Shown here: in pieces, positions 49,393 to 60,130 of the stretch
Layout: each line of letters opens with the position of its first letter
Numbering within the stretch: the first letter of the stretch is position 1
NCBI GenBank assembly: GCA_038501625.1
Contig: JAZAYU010000012.1
Location: 8,928,001 to 8,992,000, forward strand
Length of the DNA: 64,000 bases
Direction of reading: 5' to 3'
Origin: Corbicula japonica
Lineage: Eukaryota; Mollusca; Bivalvia; Venerida; Cyrenidae
The notes under the pieces: model-generated
What the model was told of the DNA's origin: nothing
The model's input: only the letters and a program-made list of their open reading frames with translations
Databases searched by the model: none
Program-made: the position numbers and the translations under genes

Positions 49393-50079
49393 CTGGTATT
49401 GATCCTGGGACCCATTATATCTGCGGCCGACCAGGTAACCTCTGCACCACTGAGAAAAATACTATTTAATGGAACAAAACTGCTATATGCGTACAATATA
49501 CCGTTATGGCGCGAAAATAAAATTTTATTTTTCAGTGTAAGAGTTATTTCGCTTATACTACAAAGAATTATGGTATTTCTTATATGTTTATATGAAAGAA
49601 TGGTAACTCGCGATGAGTATCAGATTGAAATGTCAGATGTCAAATTCCATTGGTCTACACAGGTTCTACATCTCCGCAGGCTGCGAAAATCTTAAATTTA
49701 TAGCGTAAATGTTAGTTATTCTTAGAGGGAACTGTCAATAATGAGCAGAATACCATTTATTTAGCATGAATATATGGGTCTACAGTGATTCTACACCTCT
49801 GCAAGGCTTCGGAATCTAAACTAAAAGCAACGGTAAGACGTTTTAAATGAATTCAGTGGATTACCATTCTTTCATATGAACATATAAGGAAATCTTAATT
49901 TGATAATGGTATAAGCGAAACAACTCGTACATTTTGAAATGAAATTTTATTTTCCCGCATTTTTTACGGAACAGTTATATAAGGAAAATAAATAGTACCA
50001 ACGGGCATTTTTCATCCATGGCCTAGTGGTAAGTATGCTGGCCTTGCATGGGAAGGGTCCCGTGTTCGATTCTTACCAA
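49393..50079. repeat. array monomer 8 (type A)
   Basis: Starts 2,227 bp after monomer 6 and is nearly identical to monomers 4 and 6, including the altered B boxes. Confidence 0.9.
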
Positions 50080-50522
50080 AACACTTTTTAGAAAACTGTT
50101 CTTAATTTTTCTTTACAAACATGTATATAGTTGCTTGGTTACATCTGAACGCCCTGTTTGTTCTTTTACCTAGTTGTTGTTGTCTTTATTGTTGTTGCTT
50201 CTGTTTTTTAAAAAAGCGATGTAAATGTTCTTATTTAATTTCGGAAGTATTAAGTTGATATCACGATGTTGCTATAGAAAGTCATGTTTATAACACGCTC
50301 ATTTAGATGGATAGTGTGTTGATCGAATTTTAACTCTAATATCTGATCGCCTAAGATAGGCAAAATATCAATTAGTTGTTTCTATATGCGTCAATAATGG
50401 TTTTTAAACGTTTTATGACTATGATTTACTTTCACCCTGAGAAGAGAATTTTTATTATTTATAATAGTTTTATGAAAATAATGAAAAAGCGTCTTTAAAA
50501 TGAATAAAAATTCGTCCCTCAG

Positions 50523-51208
50523 TTGGTATTGAACCGGGGACCTTTCATATCTACGGCCGACCAGGTTACCTCTGTACCACTGAGAAAAATACTATTTAAC
50601 GGAACAAAACTGCTAAATACATACAGTATACCGTTATGGCGCGAAAATAAAATTTTATTTTTCGCAGTACGAGTTATTTCGCTTATACTGCAACGAATTC
50701 AGGTATTTCCTATATGTTCATATGAAAGAACGGTAACTCGTTAGGAGTATCAGATTGAAATGTAAGATGTTAAATTCCATGAGTCTACACAGGTTCTACA
50801 GCTCTGCAGGCTGCGAGATTCTTAAATTCATAGCGTAAATGTTAGTTCTTTTTAGAGGGAACTGTCAATAATGAGCAGAATACCATTTATTTAGCATGAA
50901 TATATGGGTCTACAGTTATTCTACACCTCTGCAACCTGTCAGAATCTAAACTTAAAGCAACAGTTATGCGTTTTTATTGAATTCAGTGGATTACCGTTCT
51001 TTCATATGAACATATAAGGAAATCTTAGTTTGATAATGATATAAGCGAAACAACTCGTACATTTTGAAATGAAATTTTATTTTCCCGCCTTTTTAAGGAA
51101 ACAGTTATATAAGGAAAATAAATCGCTCCTACGGGCATTTTTCATTCATGGCCTAGTGGTAAGTATGCCGGCCTTGCATGGGCTGGGTCCCGGGTTCGAT
51201 CCTTACCA
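50523..51208. repeat. array monomer 9 (type B)
   Basis: Starts 2,227 bp after monomer 7. Private variant TTTCGCAGTACG in the left arm. Shares ACTCGTTAGG with monomer 5. Confidence 0.9.
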
Positions 51209-51691
51209 AAACACTTTAAATGATTGTTTTCTGTTGTTTTTTTTTTCAATAAGAATACATATAAACAGAAACTCTGTCACTTCAATATGCGCTGTTTGTT
51301 TTATTAACTTTCACTTGGCTTTCCTGCTGTTTTTTTAATTATGTTGCTTTTTAAAAAGCATTGTCAAGTGTCTTGTAAAATTTCGGTGGTATTTAGTTGT
51401 TGTCACAATGCTGTTTTAGACATGTAAGTGTAAGACTCTCATGATTTAGATTTAAAATTGTGCTGTTTGGTTTTTAACAAATATTTTAACAGATATTTTG
51501 ATGTCTGATCGCCAAAGATAGGTCAGATATCAAGAATTTGTTTCCAAGTGCGACATTCACGTTTTTTAATCGGCTTATGACTTTAGTTTACTTTCGCCCC
51601 AAAAAAAGCAAAAAAAAGAGACCAACAACTTTTTATTAATAATTGTAAATGGAGAAGAGCATCTTTAATATGAATAAAACTTCGTCCCTCG

Positions 51692-52382
51692 GTTGGTTTT
51701 GAACCGGGGACCTTTCAGATCTGCGGCCGACCAGGTTACCTCAGCACCAAGGAGAAAAATACTGATCAAGTGAACAAAACTGTGATATATTGAAAATGAA
51801 CCGTTATGGCGCGAAAATAAAATTTTATTTTTCAGTGTTCGAGTTATTTCGCTTATACTGCAGCGAACTCATGTATTTCCTATATGTTTATATGAAAGAA
51901 CGGCAACTCGCAAGGACTATCAGGTTGATATGTTAGATGACAAAATCCATGGGTCTACACCTGTTCTACATCTCTGTAGTCAGCGAGAGATTCTCATATT
52001 TAATACGTAAATGTTTTATCTTGATAGAAGGAACCGTCAACAACAAGCAGAATACCATTTGTTTTGCATGTTTATGTGGGTCTATAGGGGTTCTACACCG
52101 CCGCAAGCCGCCAGAATCTAAACTTAAAGCAACAGTAAGACTTGTTTCAATGAAATCAGTGAATTACCGTTCTTTCATATGAACATATGAGGAAATCTTG
52201 ATTTGCTTATGGTGTAAGCGAAACAACTCGTACATTTGGATATGCAGATTTTATTTTCCCGCATTTTTTAGGAAACAGTTATATAAGGAAAATAAATAGC
52301 TCTTATGGTCATTTTTCATCAATGGCCTAGTGGCAAGTATGCTTTCCTTGTATTGGAAGGGTCCCGTGTTCGATCCTTACCA
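51692..52382. repeat. array monomer 10 (diverged right edge)
   Basis: The minus head has the canonical GGTTCAAAACC and the plus head the altered GTGTTCGATCC. It differs at many positions from the core units and resembles monomer 11 more closely. Confidence 0.85.
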
Positions 52383-52842
52383 AAACACTTCTAAGAATCA
52401 TTTTCTGTTGTTTTTTTTTTCACTCAGAATACATGTGAACAGAAACTGTGTTGCTTCAATATGCCCTGTTTGTTATATTAACTTTCACTTCGATTTTCCT
52501 GCTGTGTTTTTGTTGCTGTTGCTTTATGAAAAGCATTGTGAAGTATCTAATTAAATTTCGGTGATATTTAGTTGATGTCGCGATGCTGCTATAGACATCT
52601 AAGTGTAAGACACACATGATTATGATTCATAGCTGTTGTGTTGTCTGATTTTAACACTAATATCTGATCGCCAAAGATAGGCCAGATATCAAGTATTTGC
52701 TTCCTTATGCGTCACCTTGGTTTTAAATCGGTTAGTGACTTTGGTTTACTTTTGCCCCAAAAAGCAAAAAAAAGAACAAGTTTTTATTTATAATTGTTAA
52801 TTGATAATAGCATCTATAATATGAATTTAAATTCGTCCCTCA

Positions 52843-53530
52843 GTTGGTTTTGAACCGGGGACCTTTCAGATCTGCGGCCGACCAGGTTACCACTGCACCA
52901 CTGAGAAAAATACTATTTGATGGAACAAAACTGTGATATATTGAAAATGAACCGTTATGGCGCCAAAATAAAATTTTATTTTTCAGTGTTCGAGTTATTT
53001 CGCTTACACTGCAACGAATTCATGTATTTCTTATATGTTTATATGAAAGAACGACAACTCGCAAGGAATATCAGGTTAATATGCAAGATGACAAAATCCA
53101 TAGGTCTACACAGGTTCTACTTCACTGCGGGCATCGAGAATCTCATATTTATTGCGCAAATGTTTTACCTGTATAGAAGGGACCGTCAACAATGAGCAGA
53201 ATACCATTTGTTTTGCATGCATATGCGAGTCTACAGTGGTTCTACACCTCCGCAAGCCGCCAGAACCTGAACTTAAACGACAGTAAGACGTTTTCCAACG
53301 AATTCAGTGACTTACCGTTCTTTCATATGAACATATAAGGAAATCTTAATTTGCTTATGGTATAAGCGAAACAACTCGTACATTTGGAAATGAAATTTTA
53401 TTTTCCCGCATTTTTTAGGAAACAGTTATATAAGGAAAATAAATAGTACCAACGGGCATTTTTCGTCCCTGGCCTAGTGGTAAGTATACTGGCCTTGTGT
53501 GGGCTGGGTCCCAGGTTCGATCCTTACAAA
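52843..53530. repeat. array monomer 11 (diverged right edge)
   Basis: The last unit. Both heads are B-box-like (GGTTCAAAACC and AGGTTCGATCC). Spacer similarity fades after about 53,640. Confidence 0.85.
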
Positions 53531-53944
53531 AACACATTTAAGAATCATTTTCTGTTTGTTTTTTTTTCTCTTTACAGTTATTTGGTTACACCAAACGCCC
53601 TTGTTTGTTGTTTTTATTTTTACAGAAAATAAGCAAAATATTAACTTTTGGTTTTTGTATGCTTTTTTTCTATATCATCATTCGTGCCTTTTACTCGGCT
53701 TACACCGTGCAATATGGATTAATTGTCTTTAAAGGGAATTTTAAAACATATAAGTCTTTTAAATTTAAATATGATTAATAGATTTGGGTAATGTAAATTT
53801 TAATGTCTCCGTGGACATTAACTGTTGTTTTACTAACTTAATAAGCGTCAAAACATTTAGAATAAGCTACTATTTTGTTTGCAACTAAATTTTAAGCTTT
53901 AAAGGAACTTGTTTCGACTAATTGCTTACACCAGATTTTTACAA

Positions 53945-54021
53945 CATGAGACTCTCGCTAGGACTTGAACCTAGAACTCCTACCACCGAAGTGGTCAGGT
54001 GTGTTTCCTTACACTACGAGA
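53945..54021 (-). pseudogene. tRNA-like sequence bracketing the array, right inverted copy
   Basis: On the minus strand it repeats the left copy with few changes: acceptor TTCTCGT/GCGAGAG with one G-T pair, the same CCAC-TTCG-GTGG hairpin, and the same T-like arm CTAGG-TTCAAGT-CCTAG. Orientation is opposite to the left copy, and similarity does not extend far beyond the tRNA-like body. Confidence 0.7.
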
Positions 54022-54799
54022 ATGATCGTTTTGTTGTTCAATCCAGTGAAAGTTTTAATTCTAACTAATAACTTCAAATGTTCTGGTGTAGGGTCTTAAT
54101 TTATTTCTTACTTATTTCACAAAAATCTAATAAAATCAAAGATATACCATCAGGGTGGCTATACCACGTGACTTTTAGAATGTCTTGCACACATTATACC
54201 AGAAAGTTTACTCGCTTCAGGTAGTTTTTATTGCTCATTTCTCAGTAATTTCTGGACCGATTTTGATCAGATAAAGAGCACCATTCTCCTGTTTAAAAGC
54301 ATTTTCATCGACATTTAACCTCCAATATCAATCGGCTGCCGTTTTTTCAAACAATCAAATACAAATTTTGTTTGAAATGTCTGAATGTTAGAGAAAAGGC
54401 AGCAGACTTTACAAAAAGCAAATACAAATCATAATAATATCATTATAAGCTCCGTTTCCAATTCTATAAAATTACCCAAAGACATATAGGCCTATATATA
54501 AATCTGTGTAATATTTAGTTCTTTGAATTACCTAATCATGAGCATTCTAAGACGGCAGAATTACGAATGCATTTCTAAATTTTGTTTTAAGGGAATGTAT
54601 TTTTTTTATCACAGATGATCCATGTTTTCTCATCGTTTGAGACATCTTAAGGACGACTGCGGTAATTTTCCGATTTCACGACGTTATGAATTTATCGTGA
54701 CCACCGTTTCCATACGATACGGTGGCATTTGGCAAACTCAGTGGTTTACTGGAGACAGATTTATATAATTTAATTTGATTCACAATAATAATTTAACAA
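54022..54799. other. non-coding sequence right of the array
   Basis: AT-rich with no recognised gene or repeat ends. Confidence 0.35.
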
Positions 54800-55236
54800 A
54801 ACTAGATGGATGTTAAGCTGAACACTTGTGCCGCTCTCTGGCGCTGTCGGAATAAAAATGCAAGTACAAAAAGGGGCATTACTCTATCAAATGTGCCCAT
54901 GACCTCAAGAAATTTGGCATCATCAGACCATGTTGTCATAAGCACTGTAATTTGAAAGTTTGACAAAGAAATATTAAGAAATGGCAAAATTATAGCCAGC
55001 GTTAAGTTTTTGTGTCAAAATCCAAGTACAAAAAGGGACAAAACTCCATTAAATGTGGACTTGACCTTAAAAATTTGGTATCATCACGATGTCATAAGCA
55101 ATATAATTTGAAAGTTACATTAAACAATTTTATGGAATGGCAACGTTATAGCCAATGGTAAGTTTTCGTGACGGACGGACGGACGTACAAAGCGATCCCT
55201 ATGTATCGCCATTTCTTCGAAAGGGCGACAAAAAAA
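54800..55236. repeat. dispersed repeat with internal duplication and GGAC-rich end
   Basis: Two related units of about 165 bp (AAGTACAAAAAGGGnCAnnACT, then a block around AAATGTG…TTGACC, AATTTGAAAGTT and TTATAGCCA) lie in tandem, followed by GTGACGGACGGACGGACG and AAGCGATCnCT. The same GGAC-run and GCGATC ending recurs at 61,935-62,005. Minus-strand open frames here are repeat-derived. Confidence 0.7.
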
Positions 55237-56914
55237 GGATCTCCCTTGTCAACATATTTCTTTGAGAAAAAACCTTTAAAAGACGATAAATTTTGCAATA
55301 GGTGCTGTCGTTAAATTTATATTGCTGGGAAATCGAAAACTACCGCGATCGCCGTAAAAGACAGAAGAAAGGCGATGATAAGGTGAAGAGTTGAACTTAC
55401 AGACGTATTTATGGTTATACCTATAGACCAGACTTTTGAAAGCTTTTAAAATTCAAATCACATCAAACATATAGACTGTGACAGTTTAGGAATACTCAAA
55501 TAAAACTTGCGATAAAGGTTTTTTTTCGGTATTTCTACAAAAAGATTAAAGTTTGGTCGCCAGAGTACAGAATAAATAAATAAATAAAGATAATTCTCTG
55601 CTTTTTAGAATCTATATTAATCAAACACGAAACGTGAACTTGTATTATCCGTTTTCCTTTATTTTACCAAAAAAAATTTTTTTTTATTATGCAACCCTGC
55701 GTTACGAAGATGTAATTTATCAAATGGAATTTGATATTTGCTTAAATTGTTATTATCAACGTGTATCCGCATTATTACTTTTTTTTGAAATTTGAAATCT
55801 CAACACGGATGTTGGGTAGGGGGATAGGACTAAGTGTTGTTAGTTATAATTGGCCATAAAAATAAAAATTAAACTTTAATAGGGATTTTATATACTGGTC
55901 GTCATTAGAAAATAACCATTTTACCCTAGCTATAACATTGATGAATTTAAAACCATTCAAAATAGCACTTATACATTCCTTCGATATCGGATTACTTACT
56001 GTTTTATTTCGGTTTTTAGAAGCTCAATATTTGATAGAAAATATAAAATCAATAGAACAGAATTGCATAACAACAAATCCGAAAACTTGTTAAAAGCTGT
56101 CTTACTTTTTCATCGTGTCATGGAAAATTTAATGTGTTAAGGAATTGTAAGTTTTTGATGATTTGACTTTTAAGACTAACTCTACTGTTAAGTTGGTCAA
56201 CGTCTGAGAATGTTATAGCAGACGGCAGTAAGGAAATTTGCAGAAAACCGGAAATATGCTTAATGGTGGCACACACCGGAAGTGTATTCCTGATCTTGAT
56301 CATAGTGATTGTTCAAATTCCGTTACAAGTCAAACTTTTTATTCATATGAAGAAATTCATATTTTATCAATCACATACAGCTGGTTGTAATTTCTAAAGT
56401 GGTCACTTTCTTTTGACGGGCAGTATATATCATCCATTACATTTGCGCATTTCACTGCAGTATTGGTGCACTTAGATATTTCGTAATATTAGTGTTAAAG
56501 TACGGAAAAATGTCATACAGTCAGTGATATTTATTTTCATATCTAACGACAGTAACGTCACAGCGGTTAACATTATTTATGGCGCTTGACATACCAACAG
56601 TCAGTAAAAGTTAAAAATGTAGGACACCACTAAAGCAAACGTAGTACTTTTATTTAATAATAGCTATTTAGTATTTACAGCTTGCTACCTCCAATTCTTT
56701 GCTCGGCTAGATAAGAGTGTTTTTTCGGATACGATAGTTTTTCGGATACGGAAGAATTAAAATCTCGCGGAATAATTACAGAAAAAGACATTAATTTTGT
56801 GGTATGTAGCAGACGATGACAAATTTGGACACAAATGATGTTGAAGGAATATGGCACACTACCAGTCAGGTATTTGTTTCATCTTTTTCCTTGATTTAAT
56901 GAATTTCGGTTATT
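55237..56914. other. no gene recognised upstream of the dispanin gene
   Basis: AT-rich. The missing 5' exon of the dispanin gene could lie here, but no phase-compatible Met exon was identified. Confidence 0.35.
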
Positions 56915-56957
<43 letters not shown>

Positions 56958-57014
56958 TAATAATAATAATTATAACAGTTAATTGCCAAATTATTATTGT
57001 TGTTGTTGTTGTTA

Positions 57015-57071
<57 letters not shown>
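56915..57071. repeat. inverted pair of trinucleotide microsatellites, (AAT)n then (ATT)n
   Basis: An AAT run (about 56,917-56,971) and an ATT run (about 57,014-57,070) with a short GTT run before it are separated by about 40 bp. The two runs are complementary and could form a long hairpin. The Asn-rich minus-strand open frame is a microsatellite translation. Confidence 0.9.
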
Positions 57072-57450
57072 GTAAATTCGTATCTGTAAAGTTTCCAGTT
57101 TTAAAAGTGAAATTCATGCTTTGAAGAAGCAAAATTCCAGTATTTATTTTAGATTTTTATTGACTTGCATTTCAAATTTTAAGTGATCCAACCCATTAAA
57201 ACTGCTGCAAATTTCAAATTCCATCATTTATAGTACGTTATCGCAAACTTGCTGTCACGTGACAGACAAGTTAATTTAAATATGGCTTATCAGCAAAACG
57301 TTTGACAAAATTTGAAATCGACATGTTCACGACGAGTATTGATCGCAGAAGAGCTCATATCTGCCATAAGATCATCATTATTTAAATAAACAGAGTATCA
57401 CGTGTCCGTCTACTTATCCATAAGCAGTTATAGATTTGCTGTGTTCGCAG

Positions 57451-57633
57451 AGTTCTAACGTTGTCCAAGCACAGACAGACCCTTCCTTTTCCACAGAGCA
57501 ACGTATCCCTTACTTAGAAGAAGACACCTTAGATGAGCTAGAGGGGCCGCGGAGCTGGCTACTTCCGGCCCTGGCAAGTGCAATATTCTGTTTCCCGCCG
57601 ACAGGGGCCGCCGCGGTGTACATGGCGAACAAG
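57451..57633 (+). CDS. dispanin (CD225/IFITM-like) gene, internal exon
   Basis: Exon of 183 bp (61 codons, phase 0 at both ends) between acceptor GCTGTGTTCGCAG and donor AACAAG|GTAAAT. It encodes an acidic, hydrophilic lead (…PYLEEDTLDELEGPR) and then the first CD225 hydrophobic segment SWLLPALASAIFCFPPTG, with the family-typical Cys-Phe-x-Pro-x-Gly turn and AAAVYMANK. Dispanins are small membrane proteins with one re-entrant and one membrane-spanning helix; vertebrate relatives include IFITM, PRRT and SynDIG proteins. The in-frame ORF has no suitable starting Met here, so the start is in an upstream exon that I did not find. Subfamily and function are unknown. Confidence 0.82.
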
Positions 57634-58728
57634 GTAAATCCGCCGTGTTTCCGGCAAAGTGAAATATCAACAGTGATTAATATACTGAGCCAAAATGAAG
57701 CTTGTCAAAAAAAACAAACTCCTATTACACTAATGATGCCGGTAAATGCAATATCTGCATAACTGGAGGAATTTGACCACCAATATGCTTATCTTGCTTA
57801 TCTTAATCATTTCAAAATCTATCGGTTAAAAAAAGAAAAATGTTATTTGGTTGTGACAAATTGAGAGTTGAATTGTGTTCTTTCTTTAATTAAAGGCAGG
57901 TAATTAACAAAAACACGGATATTTAAGTAACTGTATATATTTCTTTGCATCAGTGGACTTTAAATACTGTGCTTTTTCCTTCTGAACATGAAATAAACTT
58001 CTAACTTTGACTGTTAAATATCTATTGGAGAATTTAATGTAAAGAAACATCTATATTATCATCATTAAAAAAGAGGAGATAACTCTGGCCTTTGTGAAAA
58101 AATAGAAACATATTCCCTGCTTCAGATATGTGCATTTACTACACTTTAAATTAAGGATAAAATACATCATAATGTATTATTTTGAATTTATAAAAAAGGT
58201 TAGTTTTCATTTTTGTTCAGTATACATGCGTCAAATTGGCAAGGTAAACTCGAATTGTATGAATCAGATAAGAGCAGTATGCAGTAAATTATGCAAAAAA
58301 ATGGAAAACGAGTATGCATTTAAATGATAAATCTTCGCTATAAGTAGTAAAATAGATTTACTTGTCACGCTTACTCAGTGGAGAGTGTTCAGAAAAAATC
58401 CCACTTATTTTCGTATACCACCGCATGGACAGATTCAAATGGAGTTCATTTGGTGTTGTTCGAACCCCTATTTTGAGCAGCAATATTAATTTTACGGGGA
58501 TTTCGGCCAGAAAGTTGGAAATTATCATGTAACTTCCCCGAGACTGGCCCGAAAGTCTCCCTTTCTGGAAATTTTGCACGCGATCCTGCATCAAAAGAAA
58601 CTAGGTTCCGAACCCAAACAAAATGTAAGGCCCCTAACCCTTTTTGCTTCACGGACACACTGTCAGGGACAGGTTAAGATATGTTGTAATTATAAATGTT
58701 TCCTTTGTTGATGTTTTGTTGTGCAACT

Positions 58729-58730
<2 letters not shown>

Positions 58731-58785
<55 letters not shown>
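58731..58785. repeat. (TCAA)n microsatellite
   Basis: About 13-14 perfect tetranucleotide units within the dispanin intron. The repeated Ser-Ile-Asn-Gln open frame here is its translation. Confidence 0.95.
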
Positions 58786-58786
<1 letters not shown>

Positions 58787-59169
58787 TTCAGTAAAACTTG
58801 TCGTGAACAGCCATCCAAGGGAGTAGCAAAGTGACTGCTTAACACAGGTGGCTGTTTAAGACAGTAGCAAACTGGCTGCTTATCACAGTTGTCTGTGTAA
58901 GACAGGTAAAAATAAGCACAAAATGTCAGTTTAAGACATATTCAAACTGTTTGTTTAAGACAGATTGTTTCTAAATGCAGGTGACTTCTAAGGCAGGTTC
59001 AACGGTATACACTTATTGCGAGACCATACACTTAAATCCTTAGTAATTCTATAGTCTCATTCATGTAGACGCTCGCATCCCACTTTTACGACCACTTTGG
59101 TTTTATTAGCGAGGTTTCACTCTACTGTCTTTTTTTATAAAGAATACTTCTATACTGAATCGACACATT

Positions 59170-59386
59170 TTAACCCTTTCCTCCATATATACGCATTTTT
59201 ACGCATGTGCGACCAGTGTAGATCCAGATCAGCCGGCACATCCGTGCCCGTCTGATCAGGATCTGCACTGGTCGCATTTTGGTCAGAGATAACCTAACGA
59301 ATCAAAAAGCGAAGAGTTTAATTCCTGATCTGGATCTAAACTGTTCGCCCATGCAATAAAGGTGTATCTATGGAGGAAAGGGTTAA
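59170..59386. repeat. Family A TTAA-type MITE, best-preserved copy
   Basis: Perfect 18-bp inverted ends TTAACCCTTTCCTCCATA and TATGGAGGAAAGGGTTAA, including the TTAA on both sides. The interior has GCGACCAGTGTAGATCCAGA, the palindromic GATCAGGATCTGCACTGGTC stretch and CTGATCTGGATCTAAACTGT. This copy defines the family. TTAA targets and CCCTTT ends are characteristic of piggyBac-superfamily elements; no transposase copy is present. Confidence 0.88.
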
Positions 59387-59765
59387 TTGATCAACTTCGG
59401 CTGTATTTGCATTGCATTGTATAGTAATGTAATAGGGATTTAAAATGTTATTTTAAGAAAGTTTCTTTTTTGGGTTAAGTGTCAATAAACTTTGTATGAA
59501 AGCATTCTAACTATCGTAGACAAAACATAATTCGAAATAGAAAATTTATGAGGTCATAAAACTGAAATACTGTAAAAACCAATTAAGAATAAATAATAGC
59601 AGCATTGAACCCGATTTTTGAATTAAAATCGAAGTTTCTTTTTAGGTTAGTAATTGTTTCATATTTATGTACATGTTAATATCCGGTTTTCCTTAAAATG
59701 TTGCCAAGTTTCAGCTGTTGGGAGATTGTTTGACTGTTATACATGTCTTGACATGGACTATCACA

Positions 59766-59970
59766 TTAATCCATATGTACGCATTTTAACGCATGCGCAT
59801 CCGTGCCGTCTGATCAGGATCTTATCTGGTCGCTTCTGGGTCAGAAATAACCTTATAAATCAAAAAGCGAACAGTGGAGTTCCTGATCAGAGGCATGGTT
59901 GTACCGGCTGATCTGAATCTATACTGTTCTCTATTGCAATAATGGTGTACCTATGGAGTACAGGGCTATA
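59766..59970. repeat. Family A TTAA-type MITE, partial ends
   Basis: Starts TTAATCCATATGTACGCATT and ends near CTATGGAGTACAGGGCTA. Lacks the CCCTTT block at the left and is shortened in the first core. Confidence 0.65.
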
Positions 59971-60130
59971 ACAACACAACTTGTTTCCGATGGATACCAA
60001 AGGAAGAAAATAATCAGTCGTGGGTTGGAAGCGAAAATGTTCTGTCAGGTTAGACTCTGTTCATGTCACTTAACACCATTTGCGTTCCCATCTTGAATCT
60101 TATTAATACTAAAATACTCCTTGCTTTCAG

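Larger units (their letters stand above)
41560..53640. repeat. tandem array of 11 palindromic tRNA-like monomers (about 1.1 kb each)
   Basis: Each monomer has a minus-strand tRNA-like sequence at its left, a plus-strand tRNA-like sequence about 620 bp to the right, and inverted arms of about 110 bp between them. The arms carry TTATATGTTTATATGAAAGA on one side and the complement TCTTTCATATGAACATATAA on the other. The middle contains a direct duplication of GGGTCTACA-C-GGTTCTACA-type sequence about 110 bp apart. A spacer of about 400 bp with TTGTTGTTG tracts follows. Monomers 2-9 alternate as type A and type B, giving a dimeric higher-order repeat with period 2,227 or 2,228 bp. Edge monomers 1, 10 and 11 are diverged. 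Open frames that recur through the array (73, 89-102 and 108 codons) are antisense or run-through readings of these non-coding repeats. Confidence 0.93.
57634..60130 (+). other. dispanin intron
   Basis: 2,497 bp with GTAAAT donor and TCCTTGCTTTCAG acceptor. Contains a TCAA microsatellite and two family A MITEs. Confidence 0.75.

Noticed and set aside
41268..53530. Functional tRNA genes at the array heads and flanks
   Set aside because: A and B boxes are good, but acceptor, anticodon and T stems do not all pair in any copy. A TGC anticodon could be forced in the plus head only with mismatched stems.
41560..53640. CRISPR-like periodic array
   Set aside because: Repeat units are about 1.1 kb with no short direct repeat and unique spacer structure, in animal DNA.
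56851..56869. ATG-containing possible first exon for the dispanin gene (ending CAG|GTATTT)
   Set aside because: It would exit in phase 1, and joining to 57,451 gives an immediate stop; phase 0 is required.
56896..57132. Minus-strand open frame with a long Asn run
   Set aside because: Pure translation of the AAT/ATT microsatellites.
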